Of a stretch of 16,404 bases of DNA, positions 15,397 to 16,404 are shown in pieces. The translations under genes and the position numbers were made by a program. The DNA lies in contig USMD01000038.1 in NCBI GenBank assembly GCA_900555725.1, positions 1 through 16,404 of the forward strand. Reading direction: 5' to 3'. Within the stretch, counting starts at the first letter, position 1; every line of letters begins with the position of its first letter. The notes beneath the pieces were generated by a model. That model searched no databases, was not told where the DNA came from, and saw only the letters and a program-made list of their open reading frames with translations. Source of the DNA: an uncultured Garciella sp. (GTDB taxonomy: Bacteria; Bacillota; Clostridia; Eubacteriales; Garciellaceae).

Positions 15397-15411
15397 TTAT
15401 ACTCAGTATAA
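15397..15411. promoter_or_regulatory. PerR-box-like operator
   Basis: A perfect 15-bp palindrome, TTATACTCAGTATAA (7-1-7), matches the PerR consensus TTATAATnATTATAA at 12 of 14 fixed positions; the two differences are symmetric. It lies 34 bp upstream of the superoxide-reductase-like ATG and contains the -10-like hexamer TATACT on the minus strand. PerR is known to control superoxide reductase, rubredoxin and flavodiiron genes in Clostridium, which agrees with what lies downstream. No perR gene is in the window. Confidence 0.6.
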
Positions 15412-15562
15412 TTTATACCCATAGAATTTATCTCAAAACATAAATTTGATTTTTTATTTATTATAGTTATTATTATCAGTAAACGGCTTATACAATTAAC
15501 CCCTTGTGCTAGTGGAATCTAGCATTGTGAAATCTTAAAATCATCTAATTCCACATCTACAT
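15412..15562. other. Intergenic stretch upstream of the oxygen-defence operon
   Basis: Within the roughly 350 bp that lack a full gene (15215-15562), this part is A/T-rich. It holds a small inverted repeat TGCTAG/CTAGCA (15507-15512, 15519-15524) 39 bp beyond the end of the LiaI/LiaF-like gene. That repeat could be a poor terminator for it, but no T-run follows. A promoter for the downstream operon must lie here, but I could not settle on one -35/-10 pair. Confidence 0.4.
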
Positions 15563-15856
15563 TTATATTATATTTGGAAAAGATGTAGAATTTGGAATAT
15601 CTATGGGAGCATTTTCTTGAAGAAAAAAACTATATCCCAAAAGTATAATAAAGAATAAAATCCAAATTCCTTTTTCTACTGTCTTGTTTTTTATTAGGAT
15701 ATTGATGCCAATTACCACTAAAGTCAAAGGCCAGAGGTCCATAAGTCCAATAATCAAAAACTTCCACTGAAAGTTTAAAATGTTTAGATTCTCTAGAATC
15801 CACAAAACACCTATTAAAATAAATAATATTCCTAAAGAAACATTTCTATTCTTCAT
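15563..15856 (-). CDS. LiaI/LiaF-like (DUF5668) small membrane protein
   Basis: 97-residue integral membrane protein with three or so hydrophobic segments (residues about 7-23, 31-55 and 62-80). The phrase LGILFILIGVLWILENLNIL and the later LWPLTLVVIGINILIK are the repeat typical of LiaI/LiaF-like transmembrane regions, which sense or transmit cell-envelope stress in Firmicutes. The ATG at 15854-15856 lies inside the end of the PspC-domain gene (11-nt overlap), so it is translationally coupled to it. The short polar C-terminus ends in SFPNII. No catalytic residues are visible. An envelope-stress role is inferred from family and partner. Confidence 0.78.
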   Translation of the reverse strand: MKNRNVSLGILFILIGVLWILENLNILNFQWKFLIIGLMDLWPLTLVVIGINILIKNKTVEKGIWILFFIILLGYSFFLQENAPIDIPNSTSFPNII

Positions 15857-16250
15857 GATCTTTCTCCCTTCCCCTGATAATCAGAAAAATTCCTACAACA
15901 ATAAGGATAATGGGAAAAATATATCTAAAGTCAATTGTTCTTATAAATCTTTGTAGCAGAAAAACAACTCCGAGACAGATCAAAAGAACCCCAATGAACT
16001 TAGAATTTTCCGACTGTGATACTGCTGCATCTTCCTCATTTCTTTGAAATTCTTTCCCCTCTACTTTCCCTCCATCTGGTAGAATAATTCCTGCAATAAA
16101 GTAAAGAAGAATTCCACTACCGTATACCAAAGAAGCGATTATCCAAAGAATTCGAATAATAGAAGAATCTATTTCTAAATATCTGCCTAATCCTCCACAA
16201 ACCCCAAGAATCATTTTATCTTCATCAGATCGATATAATTTACCTTTCAT
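15846..16250 (-). CDS. PspC-domain membrane protein with LiaF-like C-terminus
   Basis: 134-residue protein. Residues 1-60 form a PspC domain: KLYRSDEDKMILGVCGGLGRYLEIDSS, then two membrane stretches around IIRILWIIASLVYGSGILLYFIAGIILP. A charged linker (about 61-82) leads to a LiaI/LiaF-like pair of membrane helices (about 84-128) ending RGREKDHEE. The start is ATG 16248-16250 with GGGAGG in front. Reading further upstream to 16340 only adds an implausible 30-residue tail through the leader and RBS. PspC proteins take part in membrane-stress responses, often through a partner anti-sigma or LiaRS-type system, none of which is in the window. It is the first gene of a two-gene coupled unit. Confidence 0.88.
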   Translation of the reverse strand: MKGKLYRSDEDKMILGVCGGLGRYLEIDSSIIRILWIIASLVYGSGILLYFIAGIILPDGGKVEGKEFQRNEEDAAVSQSENSKFIGVLLICLGVVFLLQRFIRTIDFRYIFPIILIVVGIFLIIRGREKDHEE

Positions 16251-16305
16251 CTTTTTCCTCCCTTTTCCATAATGAATACTATGATACACTAAAAATGAAC
16301 ATCTG

Positions 16306-16334
16306 AATATATAAGACTTATTCATTTTTGGCAA
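16306..16334 (-). promoter_or_regulatory. Sigma-A promoter of the PspC/LiaI-like pair
   Basis: On the minus strand, -35 TTGCCA (16329-16334) and -10 TATATT (16306-16311) have a 17-bp spacer. Inverted 9-bp arms AAAAATGAA (16291-16299) and TTCATTTTT (16321-16329) are centred on the -10, which could be an operator for an envelope-stress regulator. Confidence 0.6.
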
Positions 16335-16361
16335 AATCATTTATTTATATCTCTATTATAC

Positions 16362-16404
16362 CTGTCTCTTATACACATCTCCGAGCCCACGAGACAGGCA
16401 GAAA
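16362..16404. other. Illumina Nextera adapter (read 2 side) with i7 index
   Basis: The reverse-complemented Tn5 mosaic end (16362-16380) is followed by the read-2 adapter (16381-16395) and the 8-base index AGGCAGAA (16396-16403), which matches i7 N703 from memory. It is technical sequence and the genomic insert ends at 16361. Confidence 0.97.

Noticed and set aside
16251..16340. Longer PspC start adding 30 residues
   Set aside because: It would translate through the GGGAGG RBS and begins inside the predicted promoter region; ATG 16250 gives the canonical PspC start.
43..16361. CRISPR arrays, tRNA or rRNA genes
   Set aside because: I saw no regularly spaced repeats, cloverleaf-type sequence or conserved rRNA blocks anywhere in the window.
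24..16380. Inverted 19-bp Tn5 mosaic ends at both contig termini, as if the whole window were a transposon
   Set aside because: They sit inside full Nextera adapters with index bases, no transposase gene is present, and the 9 bases next to each end differ, so there is no target duplication.

Overview
The window is AT-rich, with strong AGGAGG-type ribosome binding sites, sigma-A-like promoters and compact intergenic gaps. Gene content (flavodiiron protein, rubredoxin fusion, superoxide-reductase remnant, RpiR, GntP, DUF6320) points to a strictly anaerobic, low-GC Clostridia-type Firmicute. Both ends are sequencing adapter: 1-42 is an Illumina Nextera read-1 adapter with an i5 index, and 16362-16404 is a read-2 adapter with an i7 index. 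The genomic insert is therefore about 43-16361, and the contig ends are technical.

Left block (43-5921, all minus strand). A SIS-domain RpiR-type regulator (5073-5921, TTG start, own terminator) lies upstream of a four-gene catabolic operon: 2-hydroxyacid dehydrogenase, class II FBA/KbaY-type aldolase, GntP-type permease and an FGGY sugar kinase whose C-terminus is cut by the contig end. A clear promoter (4930-4958) is followed at about +5 to +50 by a perfect 46-bp palindrome made of two GTAATATTAC dyads 32 bp apart, the probable operator. The set suggests import, redox conversion, phosphorylation and aldol cleavage of a sugar acid that I cannot identify.

Middle block (6050-11938, plus strand). 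It holds a small nitroreductase; a condensation-domain-like acyltransferase paired with a zinc-ribbon/six-TM DUF6320 protein; a class V aminotransferase; then, after an IS200/IS605-end-like hairpin, a UlaG-like metallo-hydrolase and a ferritin-like/VIT1 metal transporter. A two-way terminator separates these from the next block.

Right block (12051-16334, minus strand). A PerR-box-like 15-bp palindrome and a strong RBS precede a 23-codon ORF that matches the N-terminus of superoxide reductase. It is followed by a three-part protein (acyl-CoA dehydrogenase, EtfA FAD domain, rubredoxin) and an FprA flavodiiron protein. Together these look like an oxygen-defence operon that could carry electrons from acyl-CoA through flavin and rubredoxin to O2 or NO. 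Upstream lies a two-gene envelope-stress pair (PspC domain, LiaI/LiaF-like) with its own promoter. I saw no rRNA, tRNA or CRISPR array.
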